A DNA stretch of 64,000 nt, taken from positions 682,001 to 746,000 of the forward strand of contig NZ_CP084469.1 of the NCBI RefSeq assembly GCF_020405205.1. The letters are read 5' to 3'. Shown here in pieces: positions 1 to 8,688 of the stretch. Below the pieces are notes generated by a model, which was given only the letters and a program-made list of their open reading frames with translations, was not told the DNA's origin and made no database searches. The DNA is from Natrinema salinisoli. Its GTDB lineage: Archaea > Halobacteriota > Halobacteria > Halobacteriales > Natrialbaceae. Position 1 is the first letter of the stretch. Each line of letters opens with the position of its first letter. The position numbers and the translations under genes were made by a program.

Positions 1-203
1 CGAGCGCTCTCGAGCCGTCCGAACGTCGCCTCGACGGCGTTTTTCAGGTCGATACGCGTTACTTTCTTCCCGTTCTGGTAGAGGTCGACGTGGAGAATCG
101 TCAACGCGGCGTCTCGCTCGCGTGCGATCTCGATCGCCCGCTCGAGCGTTCGCCGCGAGTGCTTCGACAATGGATACCGAACGGGAACCACGACCAGCGA
201 CAT
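1..203 (-). CDS. Universal stress protein (UspA family), N-terminal part, cut by window edge
   Basis: The reverse strand reads from ATG at 203 off the left edge and begins MSLVVVPVRYPLSKHSRRTL, followed by a helix rich in E/R and the strand ALTILHVDLY. This is the usual UspA start: beta-1 with a hydrophobic run, a nucleotide-contacting loop, alpha-1, then beta-2 ending in HVD. The G-x2-G-x9-G(S/T) ATP-binding motif would lie in the missing C-terminal half, so ATP binding cannot be judged. UspA proteins are cytosolic dimers linked to stress responses, and haloarchaea carry many paralogs, so the specific role is unknown. A second UspA gene lies at 29827. Confidence 0.85.
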   Translation of the reverse strand, partial: MSLVVVPVRYPLSKHSRRTLERAIEIARERDAALTILHVDLYQNGKKVTRIDLKNAVEATFGRLESA

Positions 204-390
204 TAGACAATCGAAGGATTCCCGGGGGTGTAAACCTTTCAGTACGGACTGTCTATACTGCGAACTAATCCCATACGTCGAGTGGTACCATCTCATCGGT
301 CCGATCGATTTCAGTGGCCTGTTCCTCGCCGAGGCGGCGAACGCGGCACGGAAAGACACTCATTTACCGAGTGCGAGATTACAGGTGACC

Positions 391-630
391 ATGCAAACCT
401 GGTCGACCGACGGTGGCGATACCGTCTATATTTCCGAGACGGACGGCGATAGGGGATCGAAAGGACCGTTTCTGGTCGCCTACGAATCCCGCGATACGGA
501 GCGTCGGTACGGCTGGTTCTGTGCGAACTGCGAAAGCCTCGACAACGCGATGGACTCGATGGGACGGATCAAGTGCAACGAATGCGGGAACTTCCGGAAG
601 CCGACCGAGTGGGACGCCGCTCACGAATAA
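391..630 (+). CDS. Small zinc-ribbon protein, DUF5816-like
   Basis: Seventy-nine residues. The C-terminal half has GWFCANC and, about 20 residues later, KCNECGNFRKP, a clear CxxC...CxxC zinc ribbon. The N-terminal half is a short beta-rich stretch. From memory it matches the small haloarchaeal family labelled DUF5816, whose function is unknown; that name was not checked. An in-frame GTG lies two codons upstream (385), but ATG 391 is the simpler start. It stands alone, with no obvious operon partner. Confidence 0.75.
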   Translation: MQTWSTDGGDTVYISETDGDRGSKGPFLVAYESRDTERRYGWFCANCESLDNAMDSMGRIKCNECGNFRKPTEWDAAHE

Positions 631-858
631 TTCTCGCCGGACGCCGAGAGCCGACTGTCGACGGACCGTCGACAAAGTCGATACTCGGACGGACTCGTCA
701 ACAGATCATTACTGACTACCAATCCACACGACGACGAGACAGTCGGTACGAAATATCGGAATAGAGTGAGTGTGTGACGAGGTTACTGTCCATTCGTGTT
801 ACGTACTAACATTTATGATGGATGCCGACGTAGGTGGTAACGAATGGGTCCTGTTAAC

Positions 859-1167
859 ATGCGACTCGTCGAGCAGGCCAGGTCGATCTTCGCTGAGCTG
901 GGTTACACCGTCGAAGGCAACGGCCCCGAGTTCCGCGCCGAACGAGCGTGGAAAGTCGTCCACGTCAATACCGTTCTCGAGGCGGGGGAGCTCCCGACAT
1001 CGTCGTCGGGACAGTTCCACTGTTTCGTCGCCGAACCCGAGGACGCGGACGACCTCGAGGCGCGACTCGAGGGAGCGAACCCGAACTACGAGTGGGCGAT
1101 CATGGTCGTCGACGGGGAGGACTATCAGGTCGAACGAGCGCCACCAGGACCGCGAGTATCGGCGTAG
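859..1167 (+). CDS. Conserved haloarchaeal hypothetical protein (DUF7116-like)
   Basis: The likely protein is 102 residues beginning MRLVEQARSIFAELGYTV. It has an N-terminal amphipathic helix, alternating strands (VVHVNTVLEAG, GQFHCFVAEP) and an acidic C-terminal half, so it looks like a small soluble alpha/beta domain. The ATG at 859 is preferred over the GTG 15 bases upstream because the helix begins there and an AT-rich TTTATGA element lies about 45 bases upstream. From memory it resembles a widespread haloarchaeal family of unknown function. No catalytic motif is visible. Confidence 0.7.
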   Translation: MRLVEQARSIFAELGYTVEGNGPEFRAERAWKVVHVNTVLEAGELPTSSSGQFHCFVAEPEDADDLEARLEGANPNYEWAIMVVDGEDYQVERAPPGPRVSA

Positions 1168-1200
1168 AACCGTCGAATCGCGAAAACAACCGCCCGTCGC

Positions 1201-2412
1201 TTATTTTCCGAGTGCGCGTCGCGTCGCAGTCACACCGGCGCCCGGATCGACGTCCGCGCCCATCGACTCGAGGACGTCGCCCAGCGCCGTCACGACGTAG
1301 ATCACGTTCTCCGGCCGCGCCGAGTGGCCCATACAGCCGATCCGGAAGATCTCGCCGGCGAGGTCGCCCAGTCCGCCGGCGATCTCGAGGTCGTACTGCT
1401 CGAGCAGCGCGTCACAGACCTCGCCGTCGTCGATCCCGTCGGGGACGCGGACTGCGTTCAGACTCGGCAGCCAGTACTCGTCGGGGGCGTTCATCTCTAG
1501 CCCCATCGCCTCGGCGCCGGCTTTCAGCGCGCCCGCCAGTCGCTCGTGGCGCGCCCAGCGTTCCTCGATGCCTTCCTCGGCGACGAGTCGCAGCGCCTCG
1601 CGGATCGCGTAGACGTTCGTGATCGGTGCCGTGTGGTGGTACGCGCGTTCGTCGCCCCAGTACCCTTCGAGCAGGGAGAGGTCGAGGTACCACGAGCGGG
1701 GCTCTTCCTCTCGCGAGAGGACCTTCTCCATCGCACCGTCCGAGAGGGTGAGCGGACTCGCGCCGGGCGGACAGGAGAGACACTTCTGCGGGCCCGAGTA
1801 CGCCACGTCGATGTCCCACTCGTCGACTCGCAGCTCGACGCCGCCCAGCGAGGTGACGCTGTCGGCGATCACGAGCGCGTCGTGGTCGTGGGCCGCGGCG
1901 GTGAGCTCCGGCACGTCGGGCTGGAGGACACCGGTACTCGTCTCGGCGTGAACGAAGCCGAAGACGTCCGGGTCGTGTTCGGCCAGCGCGTCCGCGACGT
2001 CGTCGGGGTCGAGCGGTTCGCCCCACGGCGCATCGACTTCGACGACGTCGCCGCCCGCTCGACGCGCCATCGAGGCCATTCGACCCCCGAAGTAGCCGTT
2101 CGTCGGTACGAGCATCGTGTCGCCCGGTTCGACGACGTTGCCGATCGCAGCCTCCATCGCGGCGGACCCGGTTCCGGAAACCGGAATGGTCCACTGATTG
2201 TCCGTCCGGAACGTGTACCGCAACAGCTCCTGGACCTCGTCCATGATCTCGATGAACGAGGGATCGAGATGACCGACGAGCGGCGTACTCATCGCGCGAA
2301 GCACGCGCGGATTGACCTCGCTCGGTCCGGGCCCCATCAGGGTCCGATCCGGGGGTGTGAGTTCGCCGACGGATGGCGCGCGAGCCGTCTCGTTCGACGC
2401 TTCCTGAGCCAT
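1201..2412 (-). CDS. Class V PLP-dependent aminotransferase (serine-pyruvate / alanine-glyoxylate type)
   Basis: About 403 residues. The N-terminal LMGPGPSEVNPRVLRAM is the signature opening of the AGXT/SPT/purine-catabolism aminotransferases. SGTGSAAMEAAIGN contributes to the PLP pocket, VIADSVTSLGGVEL carries the Asp and Ser that contact the cofactor, and K210 in SGPQKCLSCPPG is the expected Schiff-base lysine. Family members move amino groups between serine or alanine and pyruvate or glyoxylate in the cytosol; the exact substrates cannot be read from sequence. The start at 2412 is the last ATG before the conserved region. The gene is monocistronic and ends with TAA at 1201. Confidence 0.9.
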   Translation of the reverse strand: MAQEASNETARAPSVGELTPPDRTLMGPGPSEVNPRVLRAMSTPLVGHLDPSFIEIMDEVQELLRYTFRTDNQWTIPVSGTGSAAMEAAIGNVVEPGDTMLVPTNGYFGGRMASMARRAGGDVVEVDAPWGEPLDPDDVADALAEHDPDVFGFVHAETSTGVLQPDVPELTAAAHDHDALVIADSVTSLGGVELRVDEWDIDVAYSGPQKCLSCPPGASPLTLSDGAMEKVLSREEEPRSWYLDLSLLEGYWGDERAYHHTAPITNVYAIREALRLVAEEGIEERWARHERLAGALKAGAEAMGLEMNAPDEYWLPSLNAVRVPDGIDDGEVCDALLEQYDLEIAGGLGDLAGEIFRIGCMGHSARPENVIYVVTALGDVLESMGADVDPGAGVTATRRALGK

Positions 2413-2607
2413 GGGCGTGTGCTCGAGTGCCACTTGCAAAGACCTACCGGCAGCGGCGAATTACAGCCCCACGATCGACCGATCCGCCGACCGGTCTTCC
2501 GGTTTGGTCCGGTCGAATACCTCCGATCCCAGTCGATACGTGTCGATCGATGGCTCTTGCCACGGCTGCGAGCCGTTTAAGCCGACGCAACACATAACCG
2601 ATACATC

Positions 2608-3615
2608 GTGTTCATCGGCCATGGTCTCCTCGCGTTTGCCGTTGCGGCGTTCGTCGCCGACTGGCGAGGCTGGGAGACCCGACGGGCCCTCCTCGTCGGT
2701 GCGCTGGCCGGTGTGTTCGCGACGATTCCGGACGTCGACGTCGCGTACGCGCTCGTGGGCCTCCTCGAGTGGCAAGCGGCGGACGGTGCGGTCGGTGCGC
2801 CGGCGGCCTTCTGGGACGCGAGCCGGGGCGTCCACCGCTCGGTCACCCACTCGCTGGTCGTCGGTGCGGTCGCCGCACCGGCGTTCGGCCTGCTCGCCGC
2901 CCGCAGCAGTTCCGATCGCGTCCACTCCGGTCGTGCTCGAGTCGCTCACACCGCCGGGTCGGCGCTCCTCGTCGCTCTCGTCGTGATCGCGCTCGCCTGG
3001 GGCGGCCCGATCGCCGCGCTCGTCACGGGCTTGTTCGTCGCGAGCGGCCTGCTCGTCGCCCGCGCGGTCGCTCGCGTTTCGACGTTCTCGCCGCCGACGG
3101 TCGCCGTCGCCGCGCTCTGGGGACTCTGGTCACACCCGTGGGGCGACCTCGTCACCGGCTCGCCGCCGGACTGGTTTTTCCCCTTCCCCTCCCCCATCCT
3201 CGAGTCCCGGCTCGTCCTCAGTGCCGATCCGACACTGCACCTGCTCGGCGCGTTCGCGATCGAACTCGCCACCATCTGGCTCGCCCTGGCGGTAATATGT
3301 CGCCTCACCGATCGTTCGATCCTCGCGACCGTCGACCGTCGGGCCGCGGTCAGCGTCGCGTACGGCGTCGCCCCGCTCGCAGCAGCGCCGCCGACCCTCG
3401 CGGTGTCCTACCATTTCGTCTTCTCGATCCTCGGCCTCGGCGTCCTCTGTGGCGTCGTTCGGGATACGCCGTCGCTGATCCGTCCCCGCGCGATCGATCG
3501 CGGCCTGCCCTCGACCGACGGCGTTCTCGAGGTGGTACTGACGGCGCTGGCGGCTGTGACCGTCGCGCTCGTCTCCTACGTCACGGTCTACGTCTCCGTC
3601 GTCGGTCCGGCGTGA
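2608..3615 (+). CDS. Membrane-bound metal-dependent hydrolase-like protein (YdjM/DUF457 family)
   Basis: The 335-residue protein opens GTG-FIGHGLLAFAVAAFVADW and has many hydrophobic segments. Polar residues cluster in the style of the YdjM/DUF457 family: IPDVDVAY near residue 40, HRSVTHSLV near 80, and SHPWGDLVTG near 175, which could ligate a metal at the membrane face. The biochemical role of the family is poorly defined. TTTAAG at about 2576 is a plausible TATA element a short distance upstream of the GTG. A shorter relative lies at 10345. Confidence 0.8.
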   Translation: MFIGHGLLAFAVAAFVADWRGWETRRALLVGALAGVFATIPDVDVAYALVGLLEWQAADGAVGAPAAFWDASRGVHRSVTHSLVVGAVAAPAFGLLAARSSSDRVHSGRARVAHTAGSALLVALVVIALAWGGPIAALVTGLFVASGLLVARAVARVSTFSPPTVAVAALWGLWSHPWGDLVTGSPPDWFFPFPSPILESRLVLSADPTLHLLGAFAIELATIWLALAVICRLTDRSILATVDRRAAVSVAYGVAPLAAAPPTLAVSYHFVFSILGLGVLCGVVRDTPSLIRPRAIDRGLPSTDGVLEVVLTALAAVTVALVSYVTVYVSVVGPA

Positions 3616-3696
3616 CCGCCGGCACGTCTCGGTCCCCTCGCCGGAACCCGGAGACGACTACATATGTTTTAGTGAGAACGGTCAGTATCAGTCACT

Positions 3697-4317
3697 GTGT
3701 CTCAGACGTCACTCGAGAAACTGATCGGGGACGACCGAACCAACGCGGCGATCGCGTGGCTGTTGGTCGCCGCGATCGGGGCGATCGGCGTCGGCGAACT
3801 CGCGACGGGCAGCGGGTTCCTGTGGGCGACCTTCGCGGCAGTGCTCGTCGCTCTCGCCTTGCTCCCGCCGATCGCCTTTCGGTCGTCGCTGGTAATGCTC
3901 CCCTGGGAGGTCTTGCTTTTGGCGGCCCTGCCCGTCCTCGGGATGGCCGTCGGAGCCGACCGGCTCACCGGCCACTTCGCGGCGTACCTCTCGGTCGCGG
4001 CGATCGCGCTCGTCATCGTCGTCGAACTCCAGTCGTTTACGTCGGTGCGGATGACGCCGACCTTCGCCATCGTCCTCGTCGTCGTCGCGACGATGGCGGC
4101 GGCGGGGCTGTGGGCCCTCCTCAGATGGAGCGCGGACCAGCTCCTCGGTATCCCGTTTCTCCTGGATCACGACGAGGTGATGTGGGAATTCGTGTACTCG
4201 GCCGTCGCGGGTTTCGGCGCCGGTGTGGTCTTCGAACTGTACTTCAGACGGTACGTCCGCCCCGAACGACGCCTTCCGGCGGACGTCCGACCGGTCGCGG
4301 AGGGTGACGATGCGTAA
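3697..4317 (+). CDS. Haloarchaeal multi-pass membrane protein of unknown function
   Basis: A 206-residue protein starting at GTG 3697. After a short cytosolic N-terminus come about six hydrophobic helices (AIAWLLVAAIGAIGVGEL, FAAVLVALALLPPIAF and others), then a basic-to-acidic tail. It overlaps the next gene by eight bases, so the two are probably translationally coupled and may form one membrane assembly. I recognise no catalytic motif or family. The upstream element ATGTTTTAGTG at about 3663 may be the promoter. Confidence 0.7.
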   Translation: MSQTSLEKLIGDDRTNAAIAWLLVAAIGAIGVGELATGSGFLWATFAAVLVALALLPPIAFRSSLVMLPWEVLLLAALPVLGMAVGADRLTGHFAAYLSVAAIALVIVVELQSFTSVRMTPTFAIVLVVVATMAAAGLWALLRWSADQLLGIPFLLDHDEVMWEFVYSAVAGFGAGVVFELYFRRYVRPERRLPADVRPVAEGDDA

Positions 4318-4969
4318 CCTCGCGAGTCGATTGCCGTCCCAGCACCGCCAGCGCCAGCTCACCTACCTCATGGAAGTCGGGCTGATCGGGATGCTGTTCG
4401 TCGGCATCGAACGCGGCAACGGCGGGATCGTCGTCAATACCGCCGTGGCGCTGGCCGTCACCCAGCTCCCGCCGCTGCTCGAGCGCGACTACGAAATTCC
4501 GATGGACCCGCGTCTCACGCTGTGGATCACCACCGCGGTGTTCCTCCACGCCTTCGGCACCGTCGGACTGCCGGGGGCCACCAGAACGCTCTACAGCCAG
4601 GTCTGGTGGTGGGACCACATGACTCACGCGCTGTCGGCGTCGCTCGTCGCGGGCGCAGGATACGCGACCGTCCGCGCGTTCGACGAGCACGCCGAGGGCG
4701 TCCACCTGCCGCAGAAGTTCGTCGCCGTGTTCATCCTCCTGTTCGTCATCGCCTTCGGGGTCCTCTGGGAGATCCTCGAGTTCGCCATCGCGCTCGCGGC
4801 CGACGCCATGGGAACCAGAGCCGTGCTCACTCAGTACGGCCTCGGCGATACGATGCTCGACTTCGTGTTCAACTCCATCGGGGCCATCATCGTCGCACTG
4901 TGGGGCGGGGCCTACCTCACGGACGTTTCCGGGGCGATCCGCGACCGCTTCGAGAGCCGGGCCGACTGA
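4310..4969 (+). CDS. Second membrane protein of the coupled pair (DUF2238-like topology)
   Basis: The likely protein is 219 residues from ATG 4310, which lies inside the end of the preceding gene. It has six or more membrane segments. Conserved-looking polar patches are [14 protein letters not shown] in the middle and [14 protein letters not shown], then [17 protein letters not shown] near the end. The pattern of His, Asp and Glu inside helices ([18 protein letters not shown]) resembles DUF2238/YjdF-type membrane proteins, whose function is not established. Coupling to the upstream gene suggests a joint role. Confidence 0.72.
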   Translation: MRNLASRLPSQHRQRQLTYLMEVGLIGMLFVGIERGNGGIVVNTAVALAVTQLPPLLERDYEIPMDPRLTLWITTAVFLHAFGTVGLPGATRTLYSQVWWWDHMTHALSASLVAGAGYATVRAFDEHAEGVHLPQKFVAVFILLFVIAFGVLWEILEFAIALAADAMGTRAVLTQYGLGDTMLDFVFNSIGAIIVALWGGAYLTDVSGAIRDRFESRAD

Positions 4970-5020
4970 CCGTCGCATCGGCGACGCAGACGGTCCGACT
5001 CGCCTCGAACGGACGCCGTG

Positions 5021-5027
5021 TTTTACA
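5021..5027 (+). promoter_or_regulatory. Probable TATA box of the dodecin gene
   Basis: TTTTACA lies 28 bases before the dodecin ATG at 5055. It is an AT-rich island in GC-rich surroundings, as expected for a short-leader haloarchaeal promoter. Confidence 0.45.
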
Positions 5028-5054
5028 TCAACACGGGCTGTAGGTACTCGGGCT

Positions 5055-5255
5055 ATGGTATTCAAAAAAATCACGCTCATCGGCACCAGCCCCGAGAGCT
5101 TCGACGCCGCAGCCGACGACGCCATCGACCGCGCGGAAGCGACCCTGCAGAACGTCCACTGGATCGAAGTCGACGAACTGGGCGTCGAAATCGCCAGCGC
5201 CGACGACCGCGAGTACCAGGCCGAGGTCACCGTCGCGTTCGAACTCGAGGAGTAA
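5055..5255 (+). CDS. Dodecin (flavin-storage dodecamer)
   Basis: Sixty-six residues, the normal dodecin length. It opens [18 protein letters not shown], the characteristic first strand and helix. W36 matches the tryptophan that stacks on the flavin dimer in the structurally studied Halobacterium salinarum dodecin, and Q55 matches the glutamine that contacts it. The protein forms a hollow 12-mer in the cytosol that binds riboflavin and lumichrome and buffers free flavin. It is monocistronic, with its own TATA-like element and a T-rich stretch after the gene. Confidence 0.95.
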   Translation: MVFKKITLIGTSPESFDAAADDAIDRAEATLQNVHWIEVDELGVEIASADDREYQAEVTVAFELEE

Positions 5256-5292
5256 CGGCCGGCGCGGCGAGCCGGTTGCAGTCGAGACACGC

Positions 5293-5300
5293 TCTTTTTT
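5293..5300 (+). terminator. T-tract terminator after dodecin
   Basis: TCTTTTTT lies about 38 bases after the dodecin stop. Archaeal RNA polymerase terminates at oligo-T tracts without needing a hairpin, and this is the only such run in the interval. Confidence 0.5.
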
Positions 5301-5429
5301 GGCCGCATCGCTCCCGCGAGTTACGACTGCCGATCGGAAACTCGACGCAGAAAGATCGGTGACGGCGATCTGACGCGTGCGACCTCGAGTCGCACGTGAC
5401 TCGGTGGGACGGTCAGGTCTGGTCTCGAA

Positions 5430-5804
5430 TTACGTCCGGAACGACTCGCCGCAGCCACACTCGCTGACGACGTTGGGGTTGTCCACGTGGAACCCCTCGG
5501 CCTGGAGGCCGTCCTCGTAGTCGAGGACGCTCCCCTCGATGTACTTCAGGCTCGCCGGGTCGACGAACACGCGGAGCTCGTGGTGCTCGTAGATCGTGTC
5601 GTCCTCGTCCGGCGCGTCGTCGAAACGCATCCCGTAGGAGAGGCCCGCACAACCGCCCTGCTGGACGAACAGCCGAAGGCCGGCTTCCGTCACGTCGAGG
5701 TCCTCGCCCTCGAGCAGGGAGAGAGCCTGCTCGGCAGCGTCTTCGGTTACTTCGATCTTCGGCCGCGTGTCCGCGTCCCCGCCGTCCATACTGTCCGTGC
5801 TCAT
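5430..5804 (-). CDS. A-type iron-sulfur cluster carrier (IscA/ErpA/HesB family)
   Basis: The likely protein is 124 residues. It has the three conserved cysteines of A-type carriers: one in QQGGCAGLSYGM and two in ECGCGESF at the C-terminus. SLKYIEGSVLDYED and NPNVVSECGCG are typical family segments. These proteins receive Fe-S clusters from a scaffold and deliver them to apoproteins in the cytosol. The start at 5804 gives an acidic 15-residue leader before the conserved domain; upstream in-frame starts would add an Arg-rich, unlikely extension. Confidence 0.93.
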   Translation of the reverse strand: MSTDSMDGGDADTRPKIEVTEDAAEQALSLLEGEDLDVTEAGLRLFVQQGGCAGLSYGMRFDDAPDEDDTIYEHHELRVFVDPASLKYIEGSVLDYEDGLQAEGFHVDNPNVVSECGCGESFRT

Positions 5805-5902
5805 ACCACTCCATTCCGGCGCGACGATGTTAACTGTGACGCCCTTCACCGACGAACGAGCTAGCTGAATCCGGTTACGCGCCGTCCTGGCCGAGTGCCC
5901 CC

Positions 5903-6124
5903 CTACTCGCCGTAGCGACTCGGTCGCCGTCGGAGCGACCAGTAGTACGTTCCGAACTGCCGTTCGTCGTTCCGGGAGAGCTCGATGTCGTGTTTCGCCA
6001 GGAGTTCGAGCATTCGCTCGAGCTCGCAGTCGTACCACATCGAGAGGAGCCGCACGTTCCGCTGTGCGTAATCGTAGTTGCGCTCGAGGACGCGCCCGTC
6101 CATCGGGTTCACACGCGGTTCCAT
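5903..6124 (-). CDS. Small conserved-looking hypothetical protein
   Basis: A 73-residue protein, MEPRVNPMDGRVLERNYDYAQR..., probably helical, with an aromatic and Arg-rich C-terminus (FGTYYWSLRRRPSRYGE). The pattern of aromatic and charged residues is unlike a random shadow frame, and no other frame here is better. I do not recognise a family. It lies between the Fe-S carrier and hisD on the same strand, with gaps of about 90 bases on either side, so cotranscription is possible but unproven. Confidence 0.55.
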   Translation of the reverse strand: MEPRVNPMDGRVLERNYDYAQRNVRLLSMWYDCELERMLELLAKHDIELSRNDERQFGTYYWSLRRRPSRYGE

Positions 6125-6212
6125 CTCACCGGCTACTCCACCCTCCAGCTACGTAAAACCAGTTTGCGACGTGAAAACCTGAAACTCCCTTCAACTGGCG
6201 GTCTACCGGTAA

Positions 6213-7508
6213 CTACCGTTCGCCCTCGTCGTCTGCGAGTCGAATCCGGACGCTCTCAGCGTGGGCCTCGAGCCCTTCGGCCTCCGCGAGCGTGGTGATC
6301 GTCTCGCCCAGCTCGGCGAGGCCGTGTCTCGAGAGTCGCTGCACCGTCGTCGATCGAAGGAACGTTTCGACGGAGAGACCGCCGGTGACGCGAGCGCCGC
6401 CGTTGGTCGGCAGTACGTGGTTGGTACCGCTGGCGTAGTCGCCGGCCGCGACTGGGGTGTTCGACCCGAGGAAGACGCTGCCCGCGCTGTCGATGCGTGC
6501 GAGGAGGGAGTCGTCGTCCTCGGCGACGATCGAGAGGTGCTCGGGGGCGTACTCCTCGGTGAAGAGGATCGCCTCGCTCATCGATCGGGCGCGGAGGACG
6601 CCGCTCGCGTCGTTCTCTAACGCCGCTCTGATCACGTCTTCTCGCTCGCGTTTGCCAGCCTGTTCGTCGACGGCCGCAGCCACCGCGTCGGCGGTGGCCT
6701 CGTCGTCGGTAACGGCCACGACCGAGGCGTTGGGATCGTGTTCGGCCTGTGCGACCAGCTCCGCGGCGACGATCTCGGGATCGGCGGTTTCGTCGGCGAT
6801 CACGACCACTTCGCTCGGCCCCGCGAGAAAGTCGATCTCGACGTCTCCCCGAACGATGGCCTTGGCCGCCGTCACCCACTTGTTTCCGGGCCCGACGATC
6901 TTCTGTACCCGCGTGATCGTCTCCGTTCCATAGGCGAGCCCGGCGATCGCCTGTGCGCCACCGACGCTGAAGACCGCGTCCGCCCCCGCGGCGTGAATCG
7001 CCGCCAGGGTCACCGGGCTCGGGTCGTCGGCCGGCGGGGTGACGACCGAGACGTGGTCGACGCCCGCGACGACCGCCGGCACGACCCCCATGATCGCGCT
7101 CGAGGGATACGCCGCCGAGCCGCCGGGGACGTAGACGCCGACGCGCTCGAGCGGTCGGAAGCGCCGACCGAGCTCTCGGCCGGTATCGAACTCCCGCTGC
7201 CAGTCCTCGGGGAGCTGGGCCTCGTGGAACTCGCGAACGTTCGCCGCAGCCGTCTCGATCGCGTCCCGGGTTTCGTCGTCGATTTCGTCGTACGCGCGCT
7301 CGCACTCGTCGGTGATCTCGATGTTTCCGACCTCGACGCCGTCAAAGTCGCTCGTGAACTCCCGGACGGCGACGTCTCCCTCCTTGCGCACTCGCTCGAC
7401 GATCTCTTCGACGTCTCCCCTGACGGACTCGATCCCGGCGTCGCGCTCGAAGAAGGCCGCGCGGTCGTCCGGTCCGAGGTCCGCGACCGCAGCTACATCC
7501 ATTGTCAT
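6213..7508 (-). CDS. hisD: Histidinol dehydrogenase
   Basis: A 431-residue protein of normal HisD length. It catalyses the last two NAD-dependent oxidations, from L-histidinol to histidine, in the cytosol. Family blocks are all present: RVGVYVPGGSAAYPSS, VGPGNKWVTAAK, GPSEVVVIAD, LVAQAEHDPNA (Gln/His zinc-site region), EYAPEHLS (catalytic Glu-His) and GDYASGTNHVLPT (Asp zinc ligand), with a final His near GLEAHAES. ATG 7508 is followed two codons later by ATG 7502, so either could be the start. hisC lies far away at 44796, so the pathway is not clustered here. Confidence 0.97.
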   Translation of the reverse strand: MTMDVAAVADLGPDDRAAFFERDAGIESVRGDVEEIVERVRKEGDVAVREFTSDFDGVEVGNIEITDECERAYDEIDDETRDAIETAAANVREFHEAQLPEDWQREFDTGRELGRRFRPLERVGVYVPGGSAAYPSSAIMGVVPAVVAGVDHVSVVTPPADDPSPVTLAAIHAAGADAVFSVGGAQAIAGLAYGTETITRVQKIVGPGNKWVTAAKAIVRGDVEIDFLAGPSEVVVIADETADPEIVAAELVAQAEHDPNASVVAVTDDEATADAVAAAVDEQAGKREREDVIRAALENDASGVLRARSMSEAILFTEEYAPEHLSIVAEDDDSLLARIDSAGSVFLGSNTPVAAGDYASGTNHVLPTNGGARVTGGLSVETFLRSTTVQRLSRHGLAELGETITTLAEAEGLEAHAESVRIRLADDEGER

Positions 7509-7551
7509 GCGGATCGGTTCGGGCGGCGGGCGAAAAACGGTTTCCTTCCGC

Positions 7552-7779
7552 TCACGTGTCGGTATCGGGATTCTCGACCTCCCAGATCCCCGCGGCGTCG
7601 AGGGTCGCCCGCACGAAGAGGTAGACGAGGAGGGCGAAGCCGACGACCGCGATCGGTGCCTGGAGCAGTTCGGCGGTGTCCGCGCCGAGAACGAGTCGGC
7701 TGGTCCCGCGCACGAAGAAGCTCAGGATCACGAGCCCGAACGCGACGATCGCGAGTTTGACGAAGCCCGATCGGTCCAT
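7552..7779 (-). CDS. Small two-helix membrane protein
   Basis: A 75-residue protein with two hydrophobic segments (VKLAIVAFGLVILSFFV and IAVVGFALLVYLFVRATL), a short polar loop between them and an acidic tail ending NPDTDT. It lies upstream of hisD on the same strand with a gap of about 43 bases. No family is recognised. Hydrophobicity and tail composition fit a genuine haloarchaeal membrane peptide. Confidence 0.6.
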   Translation of the reverse strand: MDRSGFVKLAIVAFGLVILSFFVRGTSRLVLGADTAELLQAPIAVVGFALLVYLFVRATLDAAGIWEVENPDTDT

Positions 7780-7845
7780 GTCTCGTTCTACGCCCGCGAT
7801 CGCTAAATCGTATCGGTTACGTCCCGGTCGACCCCGCGCGACTCG

Positions 7846-8688
7846 TCACCGCACGTCCGCACTGGCAGCGCGTCCGATCGCGTAGACGGCAACCGAGCCG
7901 AAGAGTACCGCGAGCACCAGCAGGACGACCAGTGCCGGAACGAGCGTGTTCCACATCCCATCGAAGCGAGTGACCTCGACGACCGTCATGGTGTCCTCGC
8001 CGAGCATCACCGCGCGGGCGGCGTCGACGCCGTAGGTGATCGGATTGAACGTCGCGACCGTCCGGATCCACCCCGGTAGCGCCGGGAGCGGGAGGAAGGC
8101 ACTCGAGACGAACAGCAAGGGGAGCTGGAGCAGGTTCGCCCCGATGATCGTCGACTCCTCGTCGCGGGTTACCACGGCCAGGACGTTCGAGAACGCGGTG
8201 AACCAGACCGAGAACAGGACGCAAATGCCGACGATTCCGACCGCACCGACGATCCCGGTCGCGACCTCGGCACCGAGCAGGACGCCTAGTCCGAGCACGA
8301 TTACAACCTGGGCAACGATTCGGACGACCTCGGCCAGCGTCTTGCCCAAAAAGACGGCGCTACGGTTCATCGGACTCACGAGCGTCTTCTCGAACATGCC
8401 GTTCTCGATGTCGTTGACCAGCCCGATGCCCGACGTCGCGGCCGCCACCAGCGCCACCTGGATCACGATCGCCGGGACGAGGTACGTCTCGTAGGTGATC
8501 CCCTCGAGCGCGCTCGTCGCGACGCCGCCGAACACCTGGGTGAACAACACGAGGAAGATGATCGGCTGGACGAGCGAGACGACGAGCACGAAGGGGTTCC
8601 GAACCGACTTGATCGTCCACCGGACGAACGTCACCCACACGTCGCTCGCGAAACTTCCCCCGTGGCGGTCGACGCTGGGCGTACTCAT
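7846..8688 (-). CDS. ABC-2 type exporter permease
   Basis: About 280 residues. An N-terminal cytosolic helix is followed by six membrane spans. The middle carries the ABC-2 hallmark NGMFEKTLVSPMNRSAVFLGKTLAEV, and the LPALPGWIRTVATFNPITYGVDAAR segment is typical of DrrB/NodJ-type permeases. It moves lipids, drugs or polysaccharide precursors outward, driven by its ATPase; the substrate is unknown. Its ATG sits inside the TGA of the ATPase gene (ATGA overlap at 8685-8688), so the two are coupled. Confidence 0.9.
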   Translation of the reverse strand: MSTPSVDRHGGSFASDVWVTFVRWTIKSVRNPFVLVVSLVQPIIFLVLFTQVFGGVATSALEGITYETYLVPAIVIQVALVAAATSGIGLVNDIENGMFEKTLVSPMNRSAVFLGKTLAEVVRIVAQVVIVLGLGVLLGAEVATGIVGAVGIVGICVLFSVWFTAFSNVLAVVTRDEESTIIGANLLQLPLLFVSSAFLPLPALPGWIRTVATFNPITYGVDAARAVMLGEDTMTVVEVTRFDGMWNTLVPALVVLLVLAVLFGSVAVYAIGRAASADVR